Positions 1 through 9,315 of a stretch of 64,000 nt of DNA are shown in pieces; the first letter of the stretch is position 1, and the number at the start of each line of letters is the position of its first letter. Below the pieces are notes generated by a model, which saw only the letters and a program-made list of their open reading frames with translations, was not told the origin of the DNA and ran no database searches. The translations under genes and the position numbers were made by a program. This DNA is from Nocardioides sp. (lineage in GTDB: Bacteria; Actinomycetota; Actinomycetes; Propionibacteriales; Nocardioidaceae), in contig JBAOIH010000001.1 of NCBI GenBank assembly GCA_037045645.1, positions 2,208,001-2,272,000 of the forward strand, in the 5' to 3' direction.

Positions 1-652
1 CGCAGCCGACGTTGGGATCGATGATGTCACCGGCATACGTCGAGAGCTGTGCCTCGAGGGTGAACCCGATCGGCGCCATCAGGGCGAGGACGACGCCCAG
101 CCAGAAGTTTGTCCCGCCCTCACCTTCTGACCAACCGGCGATGACCACGCCGATCACGGTGATGATGACGCCAAGGTAGACCCGGGAACTGACGTTCTCC
201 TTCAGCACGAACCGGCTGACGATGACCGTCAGCACCGGCCCGAGCGAGGTGATGACCGCGACCATAGTAAGGCCGGCGAATGGCGTGGCGGCCATCCATA
301 GACCGGTGGCCATCGGCCCGGCGATGGCCGCGGCCAGCAGCATCATCCAGGAGATCTTCAAACCCATCGTCCGCTTGTACTCGGGGATGCCCTTCCCCTT
401 GGAGAGGTTGTACAAGAAGCTGAAGATGCCGGCGAAGACGTCGGCGAGGCCGATAAGCGTGATCGAGGTGATGATGCTGAGCAGCACGACCTCTGCCAGG
501 GACTTGGTGACCGACTCGGTCACCGACACGTTGAAGATGTTCTGCAGGATCGCGGTCAAGGGCATCAGCAGAGCGATCTTCATTCCGCTGGTGGCCATCC
601 GGATCTTCCGCGCCGAGTACGCCTGTTCCGCAGTGAGAGTCGATGTACTCAT
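1..652 (-). CDS. EamA/DMT-type transporter (C-terminus beyond window)
   Basis: The first 217 residues of a polytopic membrane protein; the rest lies left of the window. Translation shows a short polar N-terminus, then hydrophobic segments around residues 20-45, 55-85, 100-145 and 155-185, alternating with short charged loops. A loop holding the residues RFVLKENVSSRVYLG followed by a hydrophobic GVIITVIGVVIAG segment is typical of the EamA (drug/metabolite transporter) fold. It starts 12 bases after the aldehyde dehydrogenase stop on the same strand, so it is probably the last gene of the aminotransferase/mutase operon and may move the pathway's substrate or a product. The ATG at 652 has only a weak ribosome site. 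Substrate unknown. Confidence 0.7.
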   Translation of the reverse strand, partial: MSTSTLTAEQAYSARKIRMATSGMKIALLMPLTAILQNIFNVSVTESVTKSLAEVVLLSIITSITLIGLADVFAGIFSFLYNLSKGKGIPEYKRTMGLKISWMMLLAAAIAGPMATGLWMAATPFAGLTMVAVITSLGPVLTVIVSRFVLKENVSSRVYLGVIITVIGVVIAGWSEGEGGTNFWLGVVLALMAPIGFTLEAQLSTYAGDIIDPNVGC

Positions 653-663
653 GGGGTGATCGC

Positions 664-2175
664 CTACCTCTGGATCAGCTCTTCGGCCAGTTTCCTGACC
701 TCTGAGGTGTAGCGCTCGAAGGCCAGGAAGTCGCCCATGCCGTCCTCGTGCTCATAGAGCCGCTCCTTGGGCGACACGTCGCAGAAGCCATAGGTCTTGA
801 GCCGGGAGAATTCAGCGCAGGTATAGCCGCCGCCTTCGACCCCGATGCCGGTGCTCTTGGTGCCGCCGAAGGGCTGGTCGTTGTGGCGCAGCGCACTGGA
901 GCCGTTGACCCAGACCGCTGAGGACTCGATGTTCTCGGTGAAGTAGTAGGCCTTCTTCAGGTCCTTGGTCACGACCGATGCGCTGAGGCCATACATGCTC
1001 TGGTTGGCGATCTCGATCGCTTCTGCGTCGTCCTTGAACGTGATGATCGGAACGACAGGGCCGAACACCTCCATGTCCTTGGCGATGTCCATGTCCTTGG
1101 TGACGTTGTCGATGATCGTCACGTCCATGGCCGCGCCGTCGCGCTTGCCGCCGTAGATGACCTTGCCGCCCTGGGCGACGGTGTGCTCGATCTGCTTCTC
1201 GACTCGGATCGCCGAGGCCTCGTCGCGAAGCCGGGTCAGGTCGGCGGTGGGATCGGTGGCGTGGCCGCGTTTGAGACCCTCGCAGAACTTGATCAGGCAC
1301 TGGACGAACACGTCCTTGGCCTTCTCGTGGACGATGGTCCGCTTCGGGGATGCGCACACCTGGCCGTTGTTCTCGATGATCCGGCCCCAACCGAGGCATT
1401 CGATGGCCTTGACCATCTGCTCGGGGTCCGAGGCGACCTCCTCGGTGATGATCAGTGGGTCGTTGCCGCCCAGCTCGAGGTGGACGTTCTTGATGGTGGG
1501 CGCTGCGGCCGTCATCATCGCGCTGCCGGTCGCGGTGCTGCCGGTCATGGCGATGCATGCAACCTTGGGATGGGTCAGCAGGCTCTCGGTACAGTCCTCG
1601 TTGCTGGCGGTGATGAACTGCAGGCACTCCTTGGGCACGCCAGCCTCGTGGGCCAGGTCGACGATCAGCTTGACGCAGTTGGCGGCCTGGTTGTCGGCCT
1701 TGACGATGCAGGTGTTCCCCATCAGCAGAGCTGGCACGATCTTCTGCATGGTGAGCTCGGCCGGGTAGTTGAAGGGAATGATGCAGGCGATCACGCCGAG
1801 CGCCTCACGCTTGACGAAGACCGAGTGGTTCTCATAGCCCTCGGAGCTGTCGCAGAGCACCTCGCCGTACAAGTGTTTGCCGACCTCGATGTTCGCGCGC
1901 CCGATCTCGGCGGCATAGGTCGTTTCGGCACGCGACTGGAGGATCGGCTTGCCCATCTCCTTGGACATGAACTGCGCGATGTCCTCGCGGCGCTCATCAA
2001 TGAGGTCGCAGAACCGATAGAGGATCTGGCCGCGCTCGAAGGTGGGCACACGCTCCCACCGAGGCTGCGTGGCGAAGGCGACCTCGACCATTTGCGCGAT
2101 CTCAGCGCTGTCATAGAAGGGGACCTGTCCCACCAGTTCGTCGGTGGAGACGTCGATGACGTCAAGGGTCTTCAT
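664..2175 (-). CDS. NAD(P)-dependent aldehyde dehydrogenase
   Basis: A 503-residue aldehyde dehydrogenase that oxidises an aldehyde to the acid via a thiohemiacetal. The full motif set is visible: oxyanion Asn in PFNYP (about residue 136), cofactor-binding Lys in IVKADN (159), general base Glu in LELGGNDP (234) and nucleophile Cys in NGQVCAS (274). Length is normal for the superfamily. It lies 56 bases downstream of the B12 mutase-like gene with a purine-rich AGGAAGG upstream of its ATG, so it is probably cotranscribed. In context the likely substrate is a semialdehyde left after transamination of a diamino or amino acid by the class III aminotransferase of the same operon; that substrate is inferred. 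Confidence 0.9.
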   Translation of the reverse strand: MKTLDVIDVSTDELVGQVPFYDSAEIAQMVEVAFATQPRWERVPTFERGQILYRFCDLIDERREDIAQFMSKEMGKPILQSRAETTYAAEIGRANIEVGKHLYGEVLCDSSEGYENHSVFVKREALGVIACIIPFNYPAELTMQKIVPALLMGNTCIVKADNQAANCVKLIVDLAHEAGVPKECLQFITASNEDCTESLLTHPKVACIAMTGSTATGSAMMTAAAPTIKNVHLELGGNDPLIITEEVASDPEQMVKAIECLGWGRIIENNGQVCASPKRTIVHEKAKDVFVQCLIKFCEGLKRGHATDPTADLTRLRDEASAIRVEKQIEHTVAQGGKVIYGGKRDGAAMDVTIIDNVTKDMDIAKDMEVFGPVVPIITFKDDAEAIEIANQSMYGLSASVVTKDLKKAYYFTENIESSAVWVNGSSALRHNDQPFGGTKSTGIGVEGGGYTCAEFSRLKTYGFCDVSPKERLYEHEDGMGDFLAFERYTSEVRKLAEELIQR

Positions 2176-2231
2176 CTGTGGATACCTTCCTAACTTTTTC
2201 GGGGCTATCTGGGTTTGTGGCGCTGCCCGGA

Positions 2232-3986
2232 TCAGGCAGTGCTCATGAAGTTGACTTGCTCTTCGAAGTCGTTGGAGGCGCTGATGCCCAACTCATTGAT
2301 AAGGTCGGCGACCTCGACCGGCTCGGTGTTGCCGGGCAGCATCGCGTTGAGCATCCCGCCCATGCAGATGCGATACTTCCGGCCGCGCTTCTTGGCGCTC
2401 TCCACCAGTTGGCGGGCGTAGTCGAGGCTCTGGCCGGAGTGGACCGAGACGCAGATCGCGTCGGCGCCTTCCTCGTCGGCGGCGTCGAGTAGGAACGACG
2501 GCTCCATGTTGGTACCGCAGTTGATGACGTCGGCGTTGAGCGCCGACCACACCTCGTCGACCAGCAGCAGCCCGTAACTATGACCGTCGGCGGATGCGCA
2601 AACCACCTTGGTGCCGCGCAGTGTGTTGCCGTAGCCCTTGTCTTTGAGGTCGTCGACGATCCGGCCGCGCATCTCGACGGTCTCGCGACCGAGCACCGTC
2701 GGCACGATCGGAGTGAACTCGCCGCCGTCCTGGGTGCTGGGATGGAAGGCCCGCTCGAAGGACGCCGGATCGAAGCGCCGGAGCACGACGATCATCTGCA
2801 GCGGGTCCTGGGTGTCGACTCCGGCCTCGACGAGCCCCGCCATCACGTTGTCATAGAACTTGGTGCCCTCTTCGATCAGCAGGTCGCGCATCTGCTCGAA
2901 CTTGGTGAAGTCGATGATCTCGAGCCATTCCTTGGCCTTGCGCTCGACGCCGATACCGCACTTGACGATGTTGAAGAGCTCTTCGAGGGTCGGCACCCGC
3001 TGGGCCTCGGTGATGGAGACCGGGTTGATGATGGCCGGCATCTGGTACTTCAAGTTGATGACCGACTGGATCAGCATCTCCGAGGCGGCCAGTCCATAGT
3101 TGGCCTCGATGTCGTGGTCCCACTGCTCGTTGGTGGAGCCGTTGTAATAGGTGAGGAAGGGATGGTCCTCAGTGCCGTAGAGCTTCTCCATCGCCAGCGC
3201 GAAGGCCATCCGCGGCAGGATCTCCGACAGCAGTCCGCCATAACTGAGCGCCATGCGTGCGCCACACAGGTCCTCGATGATGTAGTGCTCGACCATCTCG
3301 TAGCCGACGAAGGACGCCACATCCATGAAGAAGCCCGGGAGCCCGTCCTCGGGATAGGTGATGCAGTCCAGGCCCTCGTCCCGCTTCGCCGCCAGAATCC
3401 CCATCGACCGGCACATGTCCGAGAAGCGCTCCCGCTCGTCGTGATAGCCGGGGTACTCCCAGACGAAGGTGGAGAAGCAGCCGAGCCGCGACGTACCCGC
3501 CCTGAGGGCGTACTTGGTCAACTCGAGGTTGTTGGGGCTGGCCAGGTGCCAGTCCTGCCAGCAGATGTCGACCGGCGCGGCCCCGGAGTGGGCGATCCAG
3601 TCGGGCTCGCTCTCCATCATGTAGGACGTGGGCTTGGGAGCGCCCGCCCAGTATTCGGGCTGCAGGCCCACGAGCTGGCTGGGAATCGACTGCACCGAGC
3701 GCACCTCGAAGCCGGTCCGCTTGGCGAACTCGTCGACCTTGCGGATGCCGTCGAGTTCCTCCTCCAACGTCGACAGCCCCATAAGGAGTTGATAGGTCTG
3801 CTTGCCTTTCCTCAGATTGTCCTTGCGGTATGCCAGGTGGCTGTCGAAGCCGGTCTCCTCCAAGAACCGGTTCCGGTTCCAGGGGATGTCCCGGGCCATC
3901 TCGCGGCCTTCTGCGACCAGATCTCGACCGTCCGGGAAACCGACAGGGATCAAGCTCGCCACGTACTCCCGGAACTCCTGGGACAT
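2232..3986 (-). CDS. Fused glutamate-mutase-like B12-dependent mutase
   Basis: A 584-residue protein with two regions. Residues about 130-430 resemble the TIM-barrel catalytic (E) subunit of glutamate/methylaspartate mutase, for example the LSYGGLLSEILPRMAFAL stretch and the following NEQWDHDIEANYG block. Residues about 455-570 form a cobalamin-binding Rossmann domain with the base-off signature D-x-H-x-x-G (DGHSYG, about 467-472) and a late MGGM glycine pair. In known glutamate mutases these are separate E and S chains, so this is an S-E type fusion in E-S order. I chose the ATG at 3986 (MSQEF) because AAGGAG lies just upstream; a start at 4016 lacks one. Carbon-skeleton mutase activity is inferred; an aminomutase cannot be excluded. 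Confidence 0.75.
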   Translation of the reverse strand: MSQEFREYVASLIPVGFPDGRDLVAEGREMARDIPWNRNRFLEETGFDSHLAYRKDNLRKGKQTYQLLMGLSTLEEELDGIRKVDEFAKRTGFEVRSVQSIPSQLVGLQPEYWAGAPKPTSYMMESEPDWIAHSGAAPVDICWQDWHLASPNNLELTKYALRAGTSRLGCFSTFVWEYPGYHDERERFSDMCRSMGILAAKRDEGLDCITYPEDGLPGFFMDVASFVGYEMVEHYIIEDLCGARMALSYGGLLSEILPRMAFALAMEKLYGTEDHPFLTYYNGSTNEQWDHDIEANYGLAASEMLIQSVINLKYQMPAIINPVSITEAQRVPTLEELFNIVKCGIGVERKAKEWLEIIDFTKFEQMRDLLIEEGTKFYDNVMAGLVEAGVDTQDPLQMIVVLRRFDPASFERAFHPSTQDGGEFTPIVPTVLGRETVEMRGRIVDDLKDKGYGNTLRGTKVVCASADGHSYGLLLVDEVWSALNADVINCGTNMEPSFLLDAADEEGADAICVSVHSGQSLDYARQLVESAKKRGRKYRICMGGMLNAMLPGNTEPVEVADLINELGISASNDFEEQVNFMSTA

Positions 3987-4039
3987 CAGGGTCTCCTTAA
4001 CCGAGGACTCAATCACTCAATAGTTCTTATTAGACTTTT

Positions 4040-4059
4040 AAGTTAATAAAACGTAACTT
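4040..4059. promoter_or_regulatory. AT-rich inverted repeat upstream of mutase gene
   Basis: AAGTTA and TAACTT are separated by 8 bases in an unusually AT-rich stretch between the HyuA-like gene and the mutase start. The half-site resembles the palindrome upstream of the aminotransferase, suggesting the same repressor or activator may bind both. No regulator gene is in view. Confidence 0.35.
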
Positions 4060-4106
4060 CATGGAAGATACCTTGTCAATACCCGCTTATCGCCTGCCGC
4101 GGCCGG

Positions 4107-6049
4107 TCAGCGATGCAGGTGGGCCGACACATGGACCACCCGTTCCACGAGGAGCTTCCGGTCCCGGCTCAAACTGGCGATCTCGAAGTCCTCGACCCGG
4201 GACTCGACCTGATGGGCGCGGCCTCGCGCCCAGTGCGCGACGAAGTCGTCGCCCGAGGCTTTGGCGGCCGCCGTCGCCGCCTCCAGGGTGGGCAGGCTGA
4301 GCCGGCCCATGGGTGAGAAGACGAGGAAGTGGCCGGTGACGGTGTCCTGCCGGATCAGGATCTCCAGGTTCTCGACGGCCTGGGCGACCGCGGCCCCGAG
4401 GGCGTTGGCGACCTCGGCGTGCTCCGGGACCTCCGGCTCGCACAATGACGTGACGCCGACTCCGGTGAGCCAGGTCGCCGCCGGGGCTCCGATCGCCACG
4501 ACCGGCTTCAGCAGCCGGTAGGAGGCGCGCATGGACCGGGAGTCGGGCTCCAGGCACAGGCGATTGAGGAAATAGTCGGCCGCGCCGCCCTCGTGGAAGT
4601 CCAGGTCCTGGCGGTCGATGTAGACGGCCGCCCGGATGGCGGCCGTGTCGAGCTGCCGGCGCAGCGTGTGCTGCACCTGAGCGATGAGTTCCTCGGGGGT
4701 CTGCCCGCGCTGGTCGGCGGCGATCCGCAGGGCCAGGTCGGCCGCCTGCGGATCCCACGGCGAGTATTGACCGTTGACGTGCCAGATGTCGGTGGGCGTG
4801 AGCGAGATCCGCTGGACCACGCCATCCTGGATCAAGGTGGTCAGGATCGAGCGCAGCCCCGGCAAGGCGATGGTCTGCTCCAGATAGTGCAGGGTCCGCG
4901 GCTGATGGCGAAGCACTTCGATCATGATGCTCTCATCACCGGTGTAGCTCAGCCGCTTGTGTTTCTTCACCAGGGCGAAGGCCTCGTGGGTGCGCCGCAA
5001 CCGCAGCCTGTCCCGATCCGCCCAGATTTGCTCCAGCTCCTCGACCAGCTCCGGATCGCGCGCCGCAGCCACGGAATAGCTGATCGACCGCTCCGGCCCG
5101 ATCCGCAGCCGGTCCTCACTGTCGACATAGATGCGACTGTCGCCCCCCAGACCGACGGTGAAGACCTCCCCCGCACGGACATGGGTAGACCAACCGCCGA
5201 CCTTGGCGCCCTCGGAGCGAATCACAAGCCGGCCCTCCGACACGTGCGCGACGTCGGTGGTGGTGCCGCCGATGTCCATCACGAAGCAGTCCGGGCGACC
5301 CGACAGGTGCACCGCCCCGATCGCGCTGGCAGCGGGGCCGGACAGGATCGTCTCGATCGGCCTGTTGTAGGCCTGCGTGTCGGCCATCAGGGTGCCGTCG
5401 CCGCGCACCATCATCAGCGGTGCGGTCACCTGATGCCGCGCCATGGCCGCCCGCACCGAGTCCATCAGCTCCCACACCAGCGGGATGAGGCGGGCGTTGA
5501 GCACGGCTGTGACCGTGCGGTCGTGGAACCCGAGCTGGCTGCTCAGTTCGTGGGCGCAGACGACGGGGACGTCGAGCAGGTCCTCGATCGCGGCGCGCAC
5601 CAGAAGCTCATGCTCGGGGCTCCGGATGCTGGCATAGCCCGAGACGGCCATCGCGTCGACCTTGTCGCGAAAGGACTCCACCACCTCGTGGACCTGGGTC
5701 AGGTCGAGTTGCTCGATCAACCTACCCTTGATGTCGTGCTTGCCCTTGACCAGGGCATGACGCGGGGTGAGCACCTTGCCAGCTGGCTTGGCGCCGATCA
5801 GGATCAGCCCCTCCTTGCAGCCGCGGCCCTCCACGATGGCGTTGGTGGCCAGCGTGGTCGACAGGTTGACCAGCATGATCGTCGGCACCAGGTGGGGGGC
5901 AGCTCCGCGAAGGTTCGGTTGAGGCACTTCTTCAGGTTCTTCCGGCTGGTGAGGGTCTTGGCCTTATGGAGGACCTGCTTCGTCTCGGCATCGATGATCA
6001 CGCTGTCGGTGAAGGTCCCGCCGGCGTCGATGCCCAGGATGGTGTGCAT
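4107..6049 (-). pseudogene. Hydantoinase A/oxoprolinase-like ASKHA protein, frameshifted
   Basis: Reading from ATG 6049, the N-terminus has the ATP-binding GIDAGGTFTDS motif of the HyuA/HydA (ASKHA) family. The frame is lost next to a run of six C (minus strand, around 5892-5904). In the neighbouring frame it continues as VNLSTTLATNAIVEGRG, MDIGGTTTDVA and the GAPAATWLTGVG block, all family features. Restoring one base gives 647 residues, a normal length. Family members hydrolyse ATP with hydantoins or 5-oxoproline, but MutL-type relatives accompany glutamate mutases and are thought to act as reactivases; beside a B12 mutase I favour that role. The break adjoins a GAGCT site, like many in this window, so it may be a sequence error. 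Confidence 0.8.
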
Positions 6050-6058
6050 TGGTCGCCC

Positions 6059-7378
6059 CTAGCCCAGGGTGGCGAAAATGGAGTCCATCTTGTCCAGGGT
6101 CTCATCCATGTCGGCCATGGTGTGAGCGGTCAACAAGGCCCGGTGGGCGGGCGTGATCGACGTCGAGGTGTCATGGAACCAGAGCCCTGCCGCCGACGCG
6201 GCGGTGACGAACCTCTTGTCCATCGCCCGGTCGAACTCGGCGGCCACCCGGCGGAAGTCGAAGTCGTCCTCGGGATCCTCCACTCCGAAATAGATCGCCC
6301 AACGGGCGCCGAGGCCGCGGACATGGCCGGGCAGCTTGTGCTGGGCCAAGAGCTCATCGATCCCCCTGAACAGCCGCTCGCCCAGAGCGTCGAAGTGCTC
6401 GTAGAAGCCGGGTTCCAGCGACATCCTCATGCACTCGACGGCCGCCACGACCGGCAGCAGCGACCCGGTGTAGGTGCCGCTCATCGAGACCTTGCCGAGC
6501 GGGTTGAGGTTGTCCAAGATTTCGGCCTTGCCACCCACCAGCGCAATCGGCAGGCCGCCTCCGATGGCCTTGGCGGCAGTGGTCAGATCAGGGAGTACGC
6601 CGAACCGGACTTGGGCACTGCCCGGGCTCATCCGGAGGCCGCAGATCACCTCGTCGAAGATCAGCACGATCCCCTCGCGGGTGCAGATCTCGCGCACCGC
6701 AGCCAGGAAGTGCTCCCGTGCCTCCAGGCAGCCGCAGTTGTAGCTGATCGGCTCCAGGATCACCGCGGCGATCTGGCCGGCGTACTTCTTCACGGCGAAC
6801 TCGAGCGCGTCGACGTCGTTGAAGATGACGTTGATGACATTGTCCGCCGCCTCGACGGGGAAGCCGGCGGAGTCGGGGGTGGTCTTGACCTCGCCGTGCG
6901 CATCAGCCTGGGCGACCATGTTGTGGTTGAACCAGATGTTCTCGTGCATTCCGTGGAAGTGCCCCTCGAAGCGCAGCACCAGGTTGCGGCCGGTGTGGCC
7001 GCGGGCGATCCGGAGGGCGGCTTGGGTGGCCTCAGAGCCGGTGTTGGCGAGCCGGATCTTCTCGCAGCTCGGGAAGATCTCGCGGGTCAGCTTGGCCAGC
7101 TCGAGGGTGTCCTCGGAGTCGTAGTTCATGAAGAAGCCGCGGTCGATGGCACCCACCAGCGCCTGTTTGATCCGCGGGTGGTTGTGCCCGAAGAGCGCCG
7201 CGCCCGAGCCGCCGTGGAAGTCGATGTACTCATTGCCGTCGACGTCCCAGAGCCGGCTTCCGTCGGCCCGCTCCAGATAAAGGGGATAACCGAGCGCCGC
7301 GTTGTAGCGCTGGCCGGCCGACGCCCCGCCCACGAGCAGCTGGGACGCCTCTTCGTAGAGTTCCTGGTTGCGTGACAT
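6059..7378 (-). CDS. Class III aminotransferase (glutamate-1-semialdehyde aminotransferase-like)
   Basis: A 439-residue PLP-dependent fold-type I aminotransferase. The pattern FDEVICGLRM carries the PLP-pyridine-binding Asp, TTAAKAIGGGLPI the Schiff-base Lys, and HGGSGAALFGHNHP and NTGSEATQAALRIAR match the GSA-aminotransferase subgroup. The ATG at 7378 (MSRNQ) is used: GGAGAT precedes it and the upstream extension is low-complexity. It is the first gene of the minus-strand operon, 9 bases before the HyuA-like gene. It probably transfers an amino group from a pathway amino acid. A haem role as HemL is unlikely given the neighbours. Confidence 0.85.
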   Translation of the reverse strand: MSRNQELYEEASQLLVGGASAGQRYNAALGYPLYLERADGSRLWDVDGNEYIDFHGGSGAALFGHNHPRIKQALVGAIDRGFFMNYDSEDTLELAKLTREIFPSCEKIRLANTGSEATQAALRIARGHTGRNLVLRFEGHFHGMHENIWFNHNMVAQADAHGEVKTTPDSAGFPVEAADNVINVIFNDVDALEFAVKKYAGQIAAVILEPISYNCGCLEAREHFLAAVREICTREGIVLIFDEVICGLRMSPGSAQVRFGVLPDLTTAAKAIGGGLPIALVGGKAEILDNLNPLGKVSMSGTYTGSLLPVVAAVECMRMSLEPGFYEHFDALGERLFRGIDELLAQHKLPGHVRGLGARWAIYFGVEDPEDDFDFRRVAAEFDRAMDKRFVTAASAAGLWFHDTSTSITPAHRALLTAHTMADMDETLDKMDSIFATLG

Positions 7379-7401
7379 GGCAGATCTCCGATTTCCGCTT
7401 A

Positions 7402-7416
7402 AGTTTATTATAAACT
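7402..7416. promoter_or_regulatory. Palindromic operator-like site upstream of catabolic operon
   Basis: AGTTTA-TTA-TAAACT is a perfect 6-bp inverted repeat in a very AT-rich patch 24 bases before the aminotransferase start. It also supplies promoter-like TATAAT-type sequence on the minus strand. It is probably the operon's regulatory site. Confidence 0.45.
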
Positions 7417-7653
7417 CTATATTAATAGCCACGCTATGGCCCGCACCCCCGGCTGTCAAGGGGCGGTCCGAGCGGGTGCCTACCCTCGCCAGAGTCCAGT
7501 GGCACGCACACATTCCGCCGCACGGTCGCCTCTTGACTCGACGACGCTGGCGCTCCCCTGCCCGAGATCACCAACCAGTTGGGCCACCAGCGACAAGAAC
7601 GTCATCGCTGCCTAACTGGCGACGCCAAACTCAGCCGACCAGAGCCGCCAACG
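7417..7653. other. Intergenic region with no recognisable gene
   Basis: This stretch separates the catabolic operon from the first integrase copy. Short open frames exist on both strands but none resembles a protein family. It may hold the left boundary of the integrative array, though I see no attachment-like repeat here. Confidence 0.4.
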
Positions 7654-8535
7654 TCATTGTGTTTCCCCCCGAATCGTGGAGGACTCAGCTCCTAGCCCGA
7701 GGTCTCGGCTGGTGGTGGTCCTCATCGCTTCGGCCGGTCGGATGTATTGGTTGAGCAGGGTCCCGAGGTCGCGGTGGCGGGTCTGCGCTGCGATGCGGTC
7801 GATCCAGGCTCCATTGATCGCGTGAACAGGGGGCCCGCCTCGCGTGGTCGGACCTTGAGCCACGCGTCGAGTGCTCTGATCAGGTCCGTGCCGGCGTGCT
7901 CGCCGCGAGCGATGCCGATGAGTTGGCCGCGCGCGTCTTGGTCGGTCTTGGAGCGTCGGATTCGGATCAAGGCTCCGGTCGGCTTTCGCACGATGTCGTC
8001 GACGTCGAGGGCCGAGATCTCGCCTGGCCGCATGGCAGCGGCGTAGCCGACGAGGAGGATGGCGCGGTCGCGGACCCCGGTGAAGTTGTCAAGGTCGATC
8101 GCGTCGACGACCTGGCCAAGCTCGACAACCGTGAGCGGGTGGGCCTGGCGACGTGGCGCGACACCCATGATCCAGCGCAGTCCGCAACGCACGCGTCGTA
8201 CGAGGAAGTCCGCGGTCGGGTCGGCGAGTCCTTCTTGGTGGTGGCGGTGGGCGATGCCGGAGCAGTAGGCGTCGAGGGTGCCGAAGGTCAGTCCGGTAGT
8301 GGCGCGCTCGGCAAGGAATGCCGCGAGAAGCTTCGGGCGGGGCAGGCAGTGGGGCGATGCTTCTCCCCTGGCACCAGCGTTCCCAGACTCGCCAGGAGCC
8401 GGCGTACATGGCCTGAGTGCCCGGTGCGAGTTCGGCCTCGACGGCCGCGGCGATGTGTTCGGCGTCGTCGACGGTGAGCGCGACGCCAGCCATCGGAAGC
8501 GAATGCGATTCAGGGGTGGTGAGTGGGTTCGTCAT
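7654..8535 (-). pseudogene. Tyrosine recombinase (integrase) copy 1, deleted and frameshifted
   Basis: Nearly identical to the intact integrase at 13315-14307 but with two lesions. A deletion of about 150 bp removes the segment carrying the catalytic His-x-x-Arg (HSLR) box. A single extra base at 8329-8332 (AAGCTT where the intact copy has AGCTT) breaks the N-terminal frame. The last codons also differ, so the reading frame runs on past the usual SRDLGL end. The deletion makes it inactive whatever the status of the one-base lesion. Its 5' flank to the attachment repeat at 8681 matches the flank of the intact copy, showing the two elements share their int-proximal end. Confidence 0.85.
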
Positions 8536-8643
8536 GGCCCACTCTCAGCGCTTCGCCCACGCCCTGGCGAACGGTGGCTGGGGCGGGTTCGACGAGCCTC
8601 CACAAAGGAGGGTTCTTGGAGGGTCGATCAAGATCAAATGCTT

Positions 8644-8678
8644 TCTGGCCCGGGATTCGCGCTGAATCCTGGGCCAGA
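8644..8678 (-). terminator. Hairpin next to attachment repeat 1
   Basis: Two 15-base arms (TCTGGCCCGGGATTC and its near-complement, one mismatch) with a 5-base loop lie immediately before the tRNA-like core. On the minus strand it would follow the tRNA 3' end, so it may be a tRNA terminator carried as part of the attachment region. Confidence 0.5.
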
Positions 8679-8680
8679 TT

Positions 8681-8716
8681 GGTAGCGGGGGCAGGCTTTG
8701 AACCTGTGACCTCTGG
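8681..8716 (-). repeat. Attachment-like repeat 1 (tRNA-fMet 3'-end fragment)
   Basis: Read on the minus strand this is a variable loop, T arm and acceptor 3' strand. GGTTCAAAGCCTG sits in a T-stem frame, followed by CCCCGCTAC. It corresponds to the 3' third of an initiator tRNA but has two base changes compared with the other copies. The 5' part of the tRNA is absent, as expected for an attL/attR fragment left by a tRNA-targeting integrase. Confidence 0.7.
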
Positions 8717-8961
8717 AATCACACAGGAGCCGTTTCCGGACTACGTCAGACCTCGGATCCGCTTGGAAACCCTCGGGTTGGTGAGAAGAATCCTCGTCGG
8801 ACATGGTCCAGAGTATCGGGTTGGCATGGAACCGTTGCCGATCGTTTCTGATGCCTTTTCGATGACCAGTCGAATCCTCTAGCCAGCAGGCTGGTCCAGA
8901 CAGTCCCCACAATCGCCACCAACTCGGAGTCGCTCCTCATCTCAGACTCGACGGCTGTCTC

Positions 8962-9315
8962 TCAGAGCGGAAGGTAGATGACTCGGTTCTGCCATTCGGC
9001 GGCTTCGCTGGCTTCGGCCCCCAGAGAGATGTCGTCGATGACGCGTGCCATCGGCAGCGCTGTGTTGATGATGAAGACGCCAGGCATCGGCAGACCCTGG
9101 GCAACTCGTTTGTGAGCGAAGTCCGGCACGGTGGAGATGTCGTGGGTCAGCAGGATGCGCCCTTCGTTGGCCGCCCACTCGAGGATTGTCGGGTCGTCTG
9201 CGCTGCGGAGGCCGACGTCTTGGACGCGGACGATATCGATCTCGGCATTAACCCGGATCAGTCCGAGCACGAGGTCCGGGTCGATGTTCTCGTCGGCAAG
9301 GAAGCGCGGGGTCAC
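8962..9315 (-). CDS. DUF5615-type PIN-like protein (probable toxin)
   Basis: A 117-residue protein beginning with FLADENID, then ADDPTILEWAANEGRILLTHDISTV. Acidic residues at the expected DEN and THD positions are typical of DUF5615, a small PIN-fold family. These proteins are usually partners of DUF433 proteins and are thought to be ribonuclease toxins. The ATG overlaps the stop of the upstream DUF433 gene by 4 bases (ATGA), the usual coupling of such pairs. It is cargo of the module between attachment repeats 1 and 2. Toxicity is inferred from the family pairing. Confidence 0.75.
   Translation of the reverse strand: MTPRFLADENIDPDLVLGLIRVNAEIDIVRVQDVGLRSADDPTILEWAANEGRILLTHDISTVPDFAHKRVAQGLPMPGVFIINTALPMARVIDDISLGAEASEAAEWQNRVIYLPL

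Noticed and set aside
1183..4046. Long plus-strand open frames opposite the aldehyde dehydrogenase and mutase
   Set aside because: They are antisense products of high-GC codon bias, with no domain and low-complexity composition; the minus-strand genes have full catalytic motifs.
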